From positions 444,001 to 508,000 of the forward strand of contig JAPMOS010000023.1 in NCBI GenBank assembly GCA_027972325.1: a stretch of DNA of 64,000 nt, given 5' to 3'. The notes under the pieces are model-generated. The model saw only the letters and a list, made by a program, of their open reading frames with translations. It was not told where the DNA came from and ran no database searches. Of this stretch, positions 23,526 through 35,000 are shown piece by piece. This DNA comes from Paratrimastix pyriformis. Taxonomy: Eukaryota; Preaxostyla; Paratrimastigidae. Position 1 is the first letter of the stretch. Each line of letters starts with the position of its first letter. Position numbers and translations under genes: made by a program.

Positions 23526-26355
23526 ATGCCACGGGGTTCAAGTGACCCCTTCACGGAACGAGCGGAAACCGAGGGCGATCCCATCAAAAAAATTGATCGG
23601 CATAAAGTGACTCAAATCCTCGGATGGCTGAGATGGGTGCCCACTTTGTTTGGCCTGGCCCCCTACGTGAGACCGTTTCTTTACCGGACCAACCAATGGC
23701 TTGCCATTTTTCGAGTGTTGACCTTCTTGATTTCGCTGGGTCTTCTTTATTTCCACATTATCTCGTACATCATTTGGGAAATCTGGCCCAACGGGGGCGT
23801 GACGCTGACCAATTTTTCGTGGCTCCTTTCACACTGTATCTTTTTGGTTGCACATCACTGGTTTTGCACCCAATGGGCGACCGCGGTCCTGGAGAACATC
23901 CTGACGGCCGTCCCGTCCAACCTGATGGGCTGGCTGAAGCGCCGGGTGCGGCTGATCGTCGCCTGCGCGGCGCTCTGCTTCCTGGCGCTGCTGGGGGCGC
24001 TGCTGGTGGACCGCATCTACGCGCCGGTGTTCTTCACCCAGCCCGTCGTGCTCTCCGTCTTCCGGCTCCTCGGTCCGTCCCCGCCCGCCCCCCTCCGCGC
24101 CTCCGCCCTCTCCGCCTCCGCGCACTTGTCTCACCCAACTGATGCATCGGGATGTGCGGGGCCTGTGGGGTGGCAGGGTGCGCGGTGGAGAGCTCGAGCC
24201 TTGTCCTGGCCCTGGGGTACGTCTTCCTGATGTGCGCCGTGCTGCGGTGCTTCCTGGTCGAGTACGCGGCCCAGTTTGCCCCGCGGGCCCTGGAGATGTC
24301 CCTCGTCCGGGTCTGCCAGGTGCTGCGGGTCCCCACCAAGGGCGCCGCCCACGCGTGGAGCCTGGCCCCCATCGGGTACAAAGGTCTCTCCCGGCCCCCT
24401 CTGCCCCTCCCATGCCCCCCTTCGCCCCTCGCCCCTCGCCCCTCGCCCCTCGCCCCTCGCCCCTCGCCCCTCGCCCCTCGCCCCTCGCCCCTCGCCCCTC
24501 GCCCCTCGCCCCTCGCCCCTCGCCCCTCGCCCCTCGCCCCTCGCCCCTCGCGTGTTGCCGCCCCCCCTGATTGCCCCTCCACCCCCACGGCCCGTGGCGC
24601 GTGCAGGGGACCCGAACGATCTGCCCGACTCGCCCTCGTCGCCCACCGGGTCGGCCGCGCACGAGTTCATCATGCCCAGCCGGGTGGCCAGCCCCCACCC
24701 GGTCCCCAGCGGGCTCGTCAGCCCCACCGGGGCCGCCAGCGCGGCCTACCGGGGGGTCGGCTACCGGGCCCTCTCGGTGTCGGGGCTGCCCCAGCTGGCC
24801 GTGGGCGTGGCGGCGGGCCCCTCGGGGAGCTCGCTGGCGGCCCCGTCGGCCTCGGTGGCCGCCCTGGCGCCCCTGACCACCTCCAGCGCCAACACCACCC
24901 CCGCCAGCACCGCCCGGGCGGCCATCACCCCGCCCCGCGGGGTCCGGGCCACCAGCGACCATGCGCTGACCCCCGCACCCGCCCCCGCACCCATCCGGCC
25001 GAACGTGTCGCCGCCCCCGCCCCGCCGCGACCGTGACGGCTGGCCCCTCCAGCTGAGCCTGGCGGCCACCCCCTCGGTCGAGCCGCCCCTCCACGTGGCC
25101 GCCCCACCCCGAGGGGCCGGGGCCCACCGGGGCAGCGTGGGCGGGGTGCCCTCGCCGACCTCCTCGACGGCCACCTCGGCCACCAACACCTGGGCCCCCC
25201 AGCCCGCCGACCCCACAGAGGGCGGCCCCTCCATGCAGCAGCAGCCCGCCCGGGCCTCGGCCCTCAAGGGCGCCCTGCCCGTGGGGGGCGGGGATGGGGC
25301 CGACCCTGAGCGGGACGAGTCGGTGGGGGCGGCCGAGTCGGAGGACGAGTCCTCCCAGTCGGTGCACATCCCCGGCGCCACGGCGGCCCCCTTGGGCACC
25401 CTGGGCCCCGTCCCCGTCCCCGCACCCGCCTCGGCCCCCGGCCCCGAGGGCCGCCTGGCGGGCCCCTCCCCGCACGGGTCGCCCCCGCCCCCGGGCGCGC
25501 TGCGCCTGCCGAATGGGACCCCGTACGCCCAGTCGCAGTCCCAGCCGGTCCTGTCGCCCCACCAGCAGCACCCGCGGCAGCATCCGCACCCCCCGGAGGT
25601 GCCGCTGCGGCTGGACGTGGCCTCCTCGCGGGCCACCTCGGACGCGGGGGCCCTGGGGGCCGGCTCGGCCCGGCTGCTGGGCGAGTCGGACTCGGCCCTC
25701 CACCTGCGGGCCGCCGCCGCCGGCCACTCGCCCTCCACCGACGCCCTCATCCCCGGGGCCGCCGGGGCCAAGTGGACCACGCCCCGCACCCCGGGCGGCA
25801 TGGGGCGGAGCAGCTCGGTGCGGAGCATCCTCCACAGCCCCTCGGGCGGCGTGCTGGTGCTCGCCGGGGCGGCCGACCCGCCCCCCCTGCGCAGCTCGCC
25901 CGGCCCCCAGCCGGCCCGGGGCGAGGGCTCCCCCGTGGGCACGTCCATCCCCGAGGCCCTCGGGGCGGGGGGCTCCCACACGGCAAGCTCGGCCCGGCTG
26001 GCGGGGGCCGGGGCCGGGGCGGCCATGATGCGGCACTCCTCCTCGCTGGGCTCCCTCTCGGCCCGCCCCGCGGCCTCGGCAGGCCCGCACCACATCGTCA
26101 CCGTGGGGGCCGACGGGGCACCACCGGTGGGCGACCGGCCCGCCAGCCCGACCCTCTCCGTCCTGGCCGCCTCGGGGGGCGGCATGTCTGGCGGAGGCCC
26201 GGTGGCCGTCTTCGCGGGCTCGGCCGACCCGGAGCCGCCCCGCCCCGGCCGGCAGGCATCCTTCGGCGCCCGGCCGGGCCCCCAGGCAGCCGGCCCTGAC
26301 TCGCCCCCCATCGGCCCCGAGGCGGTCCGTGCCCCACACCCTGCCTCCCCCGCAT

Positions 26356-26393
<38 letters not shown>

Positions 26394-27898
26394 TGCCGGG
26401 TCGCCTGGGTCGGGTCGATCTCACTGGGCTGGCTGGCTGTCGGGGATGGGGATGGGGATGGGGCTGGGCCGTCTGTGGCGGTGCAGCAGCCGAGCATGGC
26501 GCCCCCCTCGGGGTACAGCCCCCACATGCCCCGCCTGCGGGGGGCCGCCTCCTCGCCCAGCCGGTCGGCCCTGCCCGCCCTGGCGGCCGAGGGGGCGCCC
26601 GTGCCCTCGGGGCTGGTCCACCCCACCCCGCGCGCCTCGACCCGCCTCCTGGCGCCCGCCCTCGGGGCGGCAACCTCGGGGCAGCCCGCCAACCTGGCCA
26701 GGGCAAGGCCCCCCGAGCTCACCCAGACCAACGCATCCAGTCCGCCCCTGCCCCCGCCCCTGCCCTTCCCGCCCCTGCCCTTCCCGCCCCTGCCCTTCCC
26801 GCCCAGGCCCACGCTTTCGCCGCGGCAGTCGGATGGCCCACCTGCCCCCTTGGTGCTGGGGCCCCTGGGCTCACCTCCTCCATCCTTTTCCTCCTCCACT
26901 CCCGGGCTGGCGGGTGCCGCTGCCTGGGGGGGCCAGTGTCCCGGACGGCGCTGGTCTCGCCGCGGGGGCCCCTGCCCTCGCCCACCGGGGCCGGGGGCCT
27001 GTCGATGGCCCGCACCAACAGCACGGGCTCGCTGGTGGTGGGGCCGCCCGAGCCCACGGGGCACACCCTGGCCACGGCCCTGCGCAAGCTGCAGGCCATC
27101 CAGCTGCTCATCGACCGGGCCTGCGGCCCCGCCCTCGCATGGCTGGTCGCCGGCTACGCGGCCATCTTCGGGTCCGCACCCCGCCCGCCAGTCCCAGCGG
27201 CCCAGCGGCCCAGCGGCCCAGCGGCCCGGATGCCCCCGATGCCCCCGATGCCCCTTGCCCGTCCCTTGCCCGCCAGTCGCCGGTGGGTTCGCCTCGTTCT
27301 TCCTCCTTGACGTCTGGTGGCTGTGGGGGGCTGGCGGGCTGGGGGCAGGCTGGACACGCTGGTGATCACCATGCGGCTGCTTGGGGCGCCCGCGGGGAGC
27401 CCCTTCCCGGTGGGGCTGTACCTGACCTACTTGGCCCAATTCCTGGGGCTGGCCGCCCTGGTGGTGCCCCTGGCGGCCCTCACCCGGCACTGCGACAACC
27501 TCCGCCAGGCCGTCCACCGCCAGTACGCCGGTCCGCACCTGCGGCCACGGCACCCCGCCCCGCCCCGCCTGCGCCCCGCCCCGCCCCGCCTGCGCCCCGC
27601 CCCGCCCCGCCTGCGCCCCGCCCCGCCTGCGCCCTGCCCACAGCTCGCACCGCCCGGCCGCTCACCGGGTGGGATGGTGTGCGATGGGCGATGGGGGGAC
27701 GATGGGCGCGGTGGGGCAGCCTCGTTCCAGTGCATGGGGGACACCGAGGCCCAGCACCGCAGCTTCGTGCTCTACCTGCAGAGCGTCCGGCTGGGGGTGG
27801 CCATCGGCAGCCAGCCCCTCACCTTCCGCGCCCTGGCCTTCGCCGGAGGGGCCTTCCTCCTCACTGCCGCCGCCGCCCTCCAGCGGGCCCTCATCTGA
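23526..27898 (+). CDS. Seven-helix membrane protein, gustatory-receptor-like topology
   Basis: Predicted polytopic membrane protein. Exons: 23526-24072, 24177-24383, 24607-26324, 26487-26739, about 26937-27171, 27349-27531, 27720-27898. Helices I can pick out are WLAIFRVLTFLISLGLLYF, FSWLLSHCIFLVAHHWF, LIVACAALCFLALLGALLV and LALGYVFLMCAVLRCFL; then a loop of roughly 700 residues rich in Ser, Pro, Ala and Gly; then LAWLVAGYAAIFGLDTLVI, YLAQFLGLAALVVPLAAL and a final helix ALAFAGGAFLLTAAAAL preceded by HRSFVLYLQS. There is no signal peptide and the N-terminus is short and charged, so it is probably cytosolic. Seven helices, inward N-terminus, long loop between helices 4 and 5 and a conserved-looking last helix recall the insect Gr/Or and protist GRL superfamily. 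That assignment is inference; sequence identity is not established. Part of the long loop could be unrecognised intron. Confidence 0.65.
24421..24549 (+). repeat. CGCCCCT heptamer array in an intron
   Basis: About 18 tandem 7-bp units fill most of the intron 24384-24606. Being 7 bp long, the array stays open in all frames and creates long spurious ORFs. Confidence 0.9.
26361..26390 (+). repeat. Homopolymer C30 in an intron
   Basis: A run of 30 C begins 36 bases after a GTCCGT donor in the seven-helix gene. It is on the sense strand, matching the poly-C polarity in minus-strand genes. Confidence 0.9.
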
Positions 27899-29087
27899 GC
27901 CCCCGCCCCCGCCCCGCCCCCGCCCCGATCCCAGGGGCCCCTGACCTCGCCGGCCATCAAATTAACCAGCGTCCACACCTGTGGGGCCCCTCCCCCGAGT
28001 GCCTCGTGTACCTCCCCTCCCCTCTCCCTCTTGCGCCCGCCTGGATCCCCCGCCTCTCCGCCTCTCCGCCTCCTCCTCTGCCTCTGCCTCGGCCTCCTCC
28101 TCTCTGCCTCTGCCTCTGCACCTGCACCTGCCTCTCTGCCTCTTGCCGGCCCAGCTCCCATCGCCTCGCTGGCGCCTCCGGTTGCCCAGGCGCGGCCCGG
28201 GTCCCCCTCTGGCGGGCTGTCTGACCACCCCAAGCGGCTGCTGCCCTCGTGCCGCCGCTCCGCCTCGGTCCCTGTCGCTCTGTCCGCCCTGCGGCGGTCC
28301 GTGTGCCGTCTTTGCTGTTATCTGCCCTGTCTGCCGTCTGCCGTCTGCGGTCCGCCGTTGTGTGGCCGTCTGTGTGGCGGTCCGGCTGTGCTGCTGTGCG
28401 TGTTGGTGCTCTTGTTCGTGTTCCTGTTGTTTGATGGAGGTTGGCGTTGGTGTTGGTGTTGTTTGATGTTCTTGTTTGCGGTCCGTTTTCGGGTGTGTGG
28501 GCCTGCCGCGGCTCGTCCCCCCTTCGGTTCCCGCTCGGGCTGGGCGGTGGAGGGGTGGAGGGGTGGAGGGGTGGCTGGCTGCTCCCCCGGCCCCGGCCCC
28601 GGCCCCCTTGGTGGCGGCTCTGGCTGCCTGGCCGTCCTGCGTTCCTCTTCGACTGCTTCCCCTCGAACCCCCTTCTCCTCCTCCCCCCTCCCTCTCTCCC
28701 TCCCTCCATCCCCTCGCCCCTCCTCCTCGGAGGCGGCGGCGGCTCCTCTGGGGGCCTCCGACGCGGACCGGGTGCCGCCGCTCGCTGCACTCGGCGCTGC
28801 CCCGGCCAGGCCGCCATGCCTCGCCGTGCCCCCCGTGATCCCCGTTTGCTGTGCCCCCCCCCCCCCCCCCTGCGCTCAAGCCCGCTTGTTCTCCCGGTTG
28901 CTCCCCGTTTGTTGGCCCGGTTGTTCGGCTCCCGTTCGCCCGCCTTTGTTCGGCTCGTCTGCGCCCCGCCAAGAAGCGATCGACGACAGGCCCACGCCCC
29001 GCCATGCCCGCCACCCATCCGGGTTGGGAGGGGGGGGGGGGGGGGGGGGGCTGGAGGGAGGTTGGAGGTTGGGGGCCCCCAGGCCGC
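27899..29087. other. Convergent intergenic region, pyrimidine-rich on +
   Basis: About 900 bases after the seven-helix gene stop are C/T-rich on +, with G/T-rich patches near 28270-28520. A G run at 29031-29050 lies just before the minus-strand stop. I see no coding exon. Confidence 0.6.
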
Positions 29088-32000
29088 TCAGGGCGACAGG
29101 GCCACCTTGCGCCGGGAGAGGGACGACGAGGGCGGGCAAGGGCTCCCCGGGGCCGGGTGGAGACGCGGGGCCCCATCGGCGGGGCCGTCGCCAGCATCCC
29201 CGGGGCCCGCGGCCACGGCGGCGGTGAAGACCCCCAGGGCGGGCGTCAGGGCGGGGCTGCTCAGGGCCGCCCCGGCCCCCAGCCCACCGGGCGGCGAGAA
29301 GAGCCCGGCCCCCCGGGGCGGCGGGGGCAGGGGCGGGGGCAGGGCCAGGGGCGGGGACCGGGACCGGGACCGGGACCGATGCCCCTTGCCGGGGGTCGCC
29401 TCATCGCAGGGCAGGGGCGAACGTGCGGCGTGGGGCGTGGGGCGGAGCCTCTCGGGGGCCTCGGCGAGGATCCAGTCGGCCCGGCGGCTCTTGGGGCCCG
29501 CCGTTGGGCTCGTCCGGCCCGCCGTGGGGGGCGGCTGGGGCTGGGGGCGAGTCTCCAGGGGCGGGCCCTGGGTGGTGGGCGGCTCGGCGCCGCTGGTCGA
29601 TCCGGCTGCCACCCGGCGGGGCGCGGGCAGCGAGCGGAGGGGCACCGTCCCGCGGAGGCCGCCGCCTGGGGTGGGACCGGCGGGCAAACAGCAGCACCGG
29701 CAGCGGCGGCGGCGGGGACGGCGGCTGCCGGGTCCCGGGCGGGGGCTCGGGGTGTCCCGGGGGGGCTGCTGGAGGCCCACCAGGCCCGCGAGGAGGGCCG
29801 TGGCCCGTGCCAGCAGGGCGACGGCCCGGCAGAGGGGCACCGCGTGGGCGAGGAAGAGCCAGCCGGCGAAGAGGCCCCCCATGGCCCCCCAGAGGGCGTC
29901 CGGGAAGGGCAGCGCCAGCCCGAGGAAGCTCACGAAGGCCGCCAGCACGAGGCCCACCACGAAGAGCAGGTCCCGCACGTACCCATCCGCGGCCCGCTGC
30001 CCGCCCACAGGTGCCGTCAAGGTGAGGGGTCAAGGTGAGGGGCGTCAAGGTGAGGGGTGAGGGGCGTCAAGGTGAGGGGTGAGGGGGTAGGGGCGTCAAG
30101 GTGAGGGGCGCGGGTGGCGGCATAGGGGAAGGGGCGCGGCGGGGGCGGGCGGACGGCGAAGGGGAAGCCTGCGTTGTCGAAGAGCAGGGCGAAGAGGGCC
30201 GCCAGGAGGCCGGCCAGGGTCCACATGGCCGAGCAGCCCGCCAGGCCGCCGACCAGGCCCCCGATCAGCAGCCGCCAGCCGAAGAGGAACCCCACGTGCC
30301 TGCCAGGGGAGGGGAGAGGGGTGGCAGCGATGACCACCCGAGGCCCATGCGCAGCGAGGGGCTGGGCGGGAGCAGGCGGGAGCAGGCGGGAGCAGGCGGG
30401 GGGGCGGACAGGATGGGCGGGGTGGTGGGCCTGGTGGCGGTCAGGGCGCCTGCGGTCCAGTATGTGGGCTGCTGCAGCAGCCGGGCGAAGAGGCCCCCGA
30501 TGCGACCACGCTGCCACCCCGCACGGCTGCCCCGGGGGGCGGGGCTCCGAGGGGCGGAGCTCCGGGTGGCGGGGCTGGTCGGGCTGCGGCTGGGGCTGCC
30601 CCGAGACGGGAGCGGCTGCGGGGGCTGGGGGCCCGGGGCGGCGCTGGTGGTGGATGGCGAGGGCTGGCCGGGCGAGCGGGCCGCGGGCGACCGGGTGGGC
30701 CGGGGGACACCGCCGCTTGGGGGGGGCACGACCCTTGGGGGGGCATCCGCGACCGAGGGTCCGCCGGCCCGTCGAGGCTGCCCCTGCCCCCGGAGGAGGG
30801 GCGGGGCCGGGGGCCGGAGCGCATCCACCAGCCGGCCGGCATGGGGCCCGCCCTGCAGGAGCTGGTCAGGGACCGCCAGCACGGCCTCCTCTGCCCCGCC
30901 AGTGGCCCCCCAGGGACAACAACAGTGAGGGCAAGCAAACGAAGGCCGGGGGGCGATGGACCGGGCGGGTAGCATGGAGGGGGTGGTTGGGGGAGGTGGA
31001 AGGGGGGGGGGGGGGGGGGGGGGCAGGCCACGGAGGGCTGGGCGCCGCGGACCGTTGTCCGACTGGCGCCGGTGGGCCGCCAGCAGGCCCCACACCAGCA
31101 GCGGCAGGAACAGCCCCAGGCCCAGCTGATGCCCAAGTCAACCCCAGCCCACCCAGCGTCCCGCCCCCGTGGAAAGATGGGGCCTCGCGCCAGCAAAACG
31201 AGCAGGGCAAAGGGAGGGAGATGGCCAAGGGCGGCAGTCGGTGGCAGGGCCAAGGGGCCAAGGGCGCGGCATGGCCAGGGCGCGGCATGGCCGACGGACC
31301 AGCACGGCCAGGGCCAAGGCGAATGCGGTCCAGGGGTCGAGCGCCCCGGGCGCGGGCGGGTCGGCGTGGGCAGGGCGGCCACCTCCAGGAAGGCCACCGC
31401 CACCAGCGGACAGCAGACCCACAGCCCCGCCCGCAGCAGCCCACTGGGCAGCAGCTGCGCCCCGCCCCACACGCCCCACCCCACCCCATCCCACCGGGGT
31501 GAGGGAAGGGAATCGGGACGCCTCCCCTCTCCTTTCCTCCCGCCAAGTCGCCTCCGGGGGGGGTGGGGACCTCTGGGCGGCTCCGATGAGCCCCACAGCC
31601 GCCAGCCGCCAGCCGGGGGCCTGGATGCCCCCGCCCGGGGCGGCCCTTTCAGGGGCGAGGCGGCCGTGACGGGGACTTGACCAGCTGCGCCCTTGGGGGC
31701 CGGCCGGGCCGCCCCGGGCCTCAGCAGGGCCAGCAGCACCGCCAGCAGCCCCATCCCGGCCAGGGCAAGCCCGGCCCACTGCCGCGGCAGCACAGCCGCC
31801 CACCCAGACAGCAGCCAGCAGTCGTGAGCGTCATAGGGGCGGGGGGACGGGGGGGGGGGGGGGGGGGGTGGGTATTCAGCAGCAAGGGGCTGGGGTGTCT
31901 GAGGGCATGGGTGGGGCCTGGGGGCCTGGGCGTTGGGGTCTGAGGGCATGGCGGACGGCGAGGGTGCCGCAGAGGGCGGCCGCGAAGAGCCCCTCCGCCC

Positions 32001-35000
32001 GGATGGCCAGCCCCGGGCAGCCAGCCCCTCGAAGGCGTCCAGCCCCGGAATGCGTTCCCTGCCGCCCGGCCCGAGGGCGCCCCGCCAGCCCCGAGATGGA
32101 CCGTCAGGAGGCAGACCCCGTGCCCTTCCCCTTCCCCTTCCCCTTCCCCTTCCCCTTCCCCTTGCCGCATCATCCCCGGGCCGGGCGGACCTGTGGATGG
32201 CGGGCCGGCGGGGCCGCCCATGGCCCGGACGGCCTCGGGGAGAGAGCCCCGGGGCACCCAAAGCAGGGCCGCCCAGCGGAGGGTCCCCACGAAGGCCCCC
32301 CAGGCAGGCGAGAGGGCGCCCCCAGCCCCACCAGCACCGAGGCCACCGCCACCGCCTGCACCTGGTCCAGCACAGCCTGCATCCAGCAGCCCGCCCCCAC
32401 GGCCCCGTCAGGCAGACGAGTGGCCGAGAGGAGGAGCGGGCGGGCAGGCAGGCGGACCCAGGTGAGGTAGGTGGCCTGGGCGAGGAGCCTGTGCAGCAGC
32501 AGGTTGGCCACCAGCAGGGCCGCCTCATCCGCCGCCGGGGCAGCCGGCAGCTCGCCGCCGGGCAGGTCGCCGCCGCCCAACGGGAAGGCCACCGTCGCGG
32601 CCCCGGCCCCGGGCTGTCTGGGGGCGCCCCAGAGGCCGAGCCGGTCGAGGGACTCCGGGCCTCCCCGGGGCAGGGGCGAGCCCACCAGCGACCGGCACGC
32701 GCCACAGCCCGCCGCCCCGCCGCCCGCAGGAGCAGCCCCAGCGGCGCCACGGCAAGCTGCCCTTGGGCCCGCCGGCGGGGGCTGGGGGGCGCCGAGGCCC
32801 GCAAGCACCAGCCGCCTCAGGCGCCCCTGCGGGCCCTCCTCCTCCTGGGGCCAGCCCGGCGGCAGCAGCAGGTCCTCGTCCGGCGCCCCGAAGGCCGCCC
32901 TCGAGGAGGGGCCCTGGGGGGCGGCCCCAAGCAGCTGGGGCGGGGCGCGGGTCTGCCAGCGGAGCACCGTCCACAGGGCCCCGCCCCACAGCAGACAGGC
33001 GCAGCCCAGGGCCGTGACGACCCACCCCATCATCCGGCCCACGGTCGCCGCAGCATCCCCTGGGGGGGGGGGGGGGGGGGGGGGGATGGAACCGTCTAAC
33101 TGCGAGGCGGTCTGGGCAGCGTGGGCAGCGTGGGCAGCGTGGGCAGCATGGGCAGCATGGGCAGCATGGGCAGCGTGGGCAGCGTGGGCAGCGTGGGCAG
33201 CGTGGGCAGCGTGGGCAGCGTGGGCAGCGTGGGCAGCGTGGGCAGCGTGGGCAGCGTGGGCAGCGTGGGCAGCGTGGGCAGCGTGGGCAGACGGGACGGG
33301 GGCGGGCGGGTGGCGGACATGTGCACAGGGGGCCGCCGTATCCGAAGGGGCACCTGCAGAAACGGCCCGGGGCCACCCCGACGCAGCGCCCGCCGTGCTG
33401 GCAGTGGGCGTCGGCGGCACAGAGGCCCTCTGAGCCCATCACCGTCATCACCGTCATCAGCGTCATCAGCGTCATCACCGTCATCAGCATCATCATCAGC
33501 ACCATCGCCACTCCATGTGCGGGATGACCCGCGTCGGCCGGGCGGGCCGAGGGCGGACCGTGGATGGCGCACTGGGGGCCGCCCCAACCGGGCGCGCAGA
33601 CGCACTGTTTGTGGGGGGCCAGCGCCGCGCAGGTGCCGTTGTGCTGGCAGTCGGCGGCCACGCTACACTCGCCCTCTGCCCCCCACACCCCAGCCCAACC
33701 AGCCCATCCAGCCACCCGATCGAGCAGCCCAGCCCCATCAAACCCCTGCTCGCCTGGCAGTCTGAGCGGCCTGCAGGGCGGCGGGGCAGACCGAGGGTCG
33801 TGCAGGCGGGGCCGCTCCAGCCGGCCTCACAGACACACTCGAGGGGCCCGTGGGCCACGGGGCGGGTGCAATTGCCCGCCAGGCCGCACCCGCTGACGGC
33901 GAACGCGGGCTGGCATCGGTCCCCTGCTCGCCAGCACGGGAGGGCCGCCTGTGAGCACCGGCAGCCGCGCGAGGAGCCGAGGCCCCAGGCCCCCAGGCAG
34001 GCCCCCAGGCAGGCCCCCCCCCCAGGCCCCCCCCAGGCCCCCCCAGGCCCCCCAGGCCCCCAGGAGGAGCCCGGATGGGCGGACCGAGCACCTCGAGCAG
34101 CAGGGGGCCGCTCCAGGCAGGGCCGCCCAGCCCCAGGGCGGGGCTGTCCTGGTTGCTGACCCGGAGGGCGTGGGCCCCGGTGGGCGTCCCCTCGGGGATG
34201 AGGCAGCTGACCGCGTCCGGGCCCAGCCAGCGGGCCGGCAGGGGCTGGGGGCCCCCGTCCAGCAGGCAGGACAGGGTGGGCAGCCGGCTGAAGCCGCGGC
34301 CCCGCACCCGCACCGGCTGGGGCAGCGCCGTCCGCCCCAGGGCCCCAGGCTCCAGGCTCACAAGCACAGGCGTCGCTGCGGGCAGGCCCGCAGTCGCAGG
34401 GGCGGGGGCGGGCGGTGATGAAGGGAGCCAGCCCGGGGAAGAAGAGCCGTGGGTGGTTGCCGGTGGCGACAGGGGAGGAGGAGGAGGTGGGGGAGGAGGA
34501 GGAAGAGGAGGACGGAGGGAGTGGAGGAGGGAGAGTGGAGGACGGAGGGAGTGGAGGACGGAGGGAGGGAGGACGGGGGGAAGGAGGACGGATGGAGAGA
34601 GTGGAGGACGGAGGGGATCGACGGACGGAGGGGCTCGGGGAGCATGCCCGAGAGGCCCCACGCGTCCATCATCATCTCGGGCACCCGCCGGCGCACCTTG
34701 AAGAACCCTGGGCGCCCCCCCGCCAAGCCGAGCAGCGCCGCCATCCCCCCAGGGCAAACCCCACCCCGGCCACACCCATCAGCATCACCACCCATCCGGG
34801 GCCAGGCCATACCCGGGGCGGGGCCATACCCGGGGCGGGGCCATACCCGGGGCGGGGCCATACCGGGGCGGGGCCATCCGGGATGGCCGGGGGCGGGGTG
34901 GGCGCGGAGGCGGACCGTTCTCGCCCCACTCTTGGCCCCACCTGGCGGCCCACCCACCCGCCGCGAGGAGGAGGAGAAGGGGAGCAGGGCAAGCCGTTTG

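Noticed and set aside
24761-27553. Very long open frame on the minus strand opposite the seven-helix gene
   Set aside because: It is a GC-rich antisense shadow of a Ser/Pro/Ala-rich coding region and has no recognisable domain.
32525-33715. Cys-Pro-Arg-rich reading through the 9-bp GTGGGCAGC array as a secreted Cys-rich protein
   Set aside because: The array lies between an EGF exon ending PLCT with a following GTCCGCC donor and the next membrane exon, so it is intronic; 9-bp units are open in every frame.
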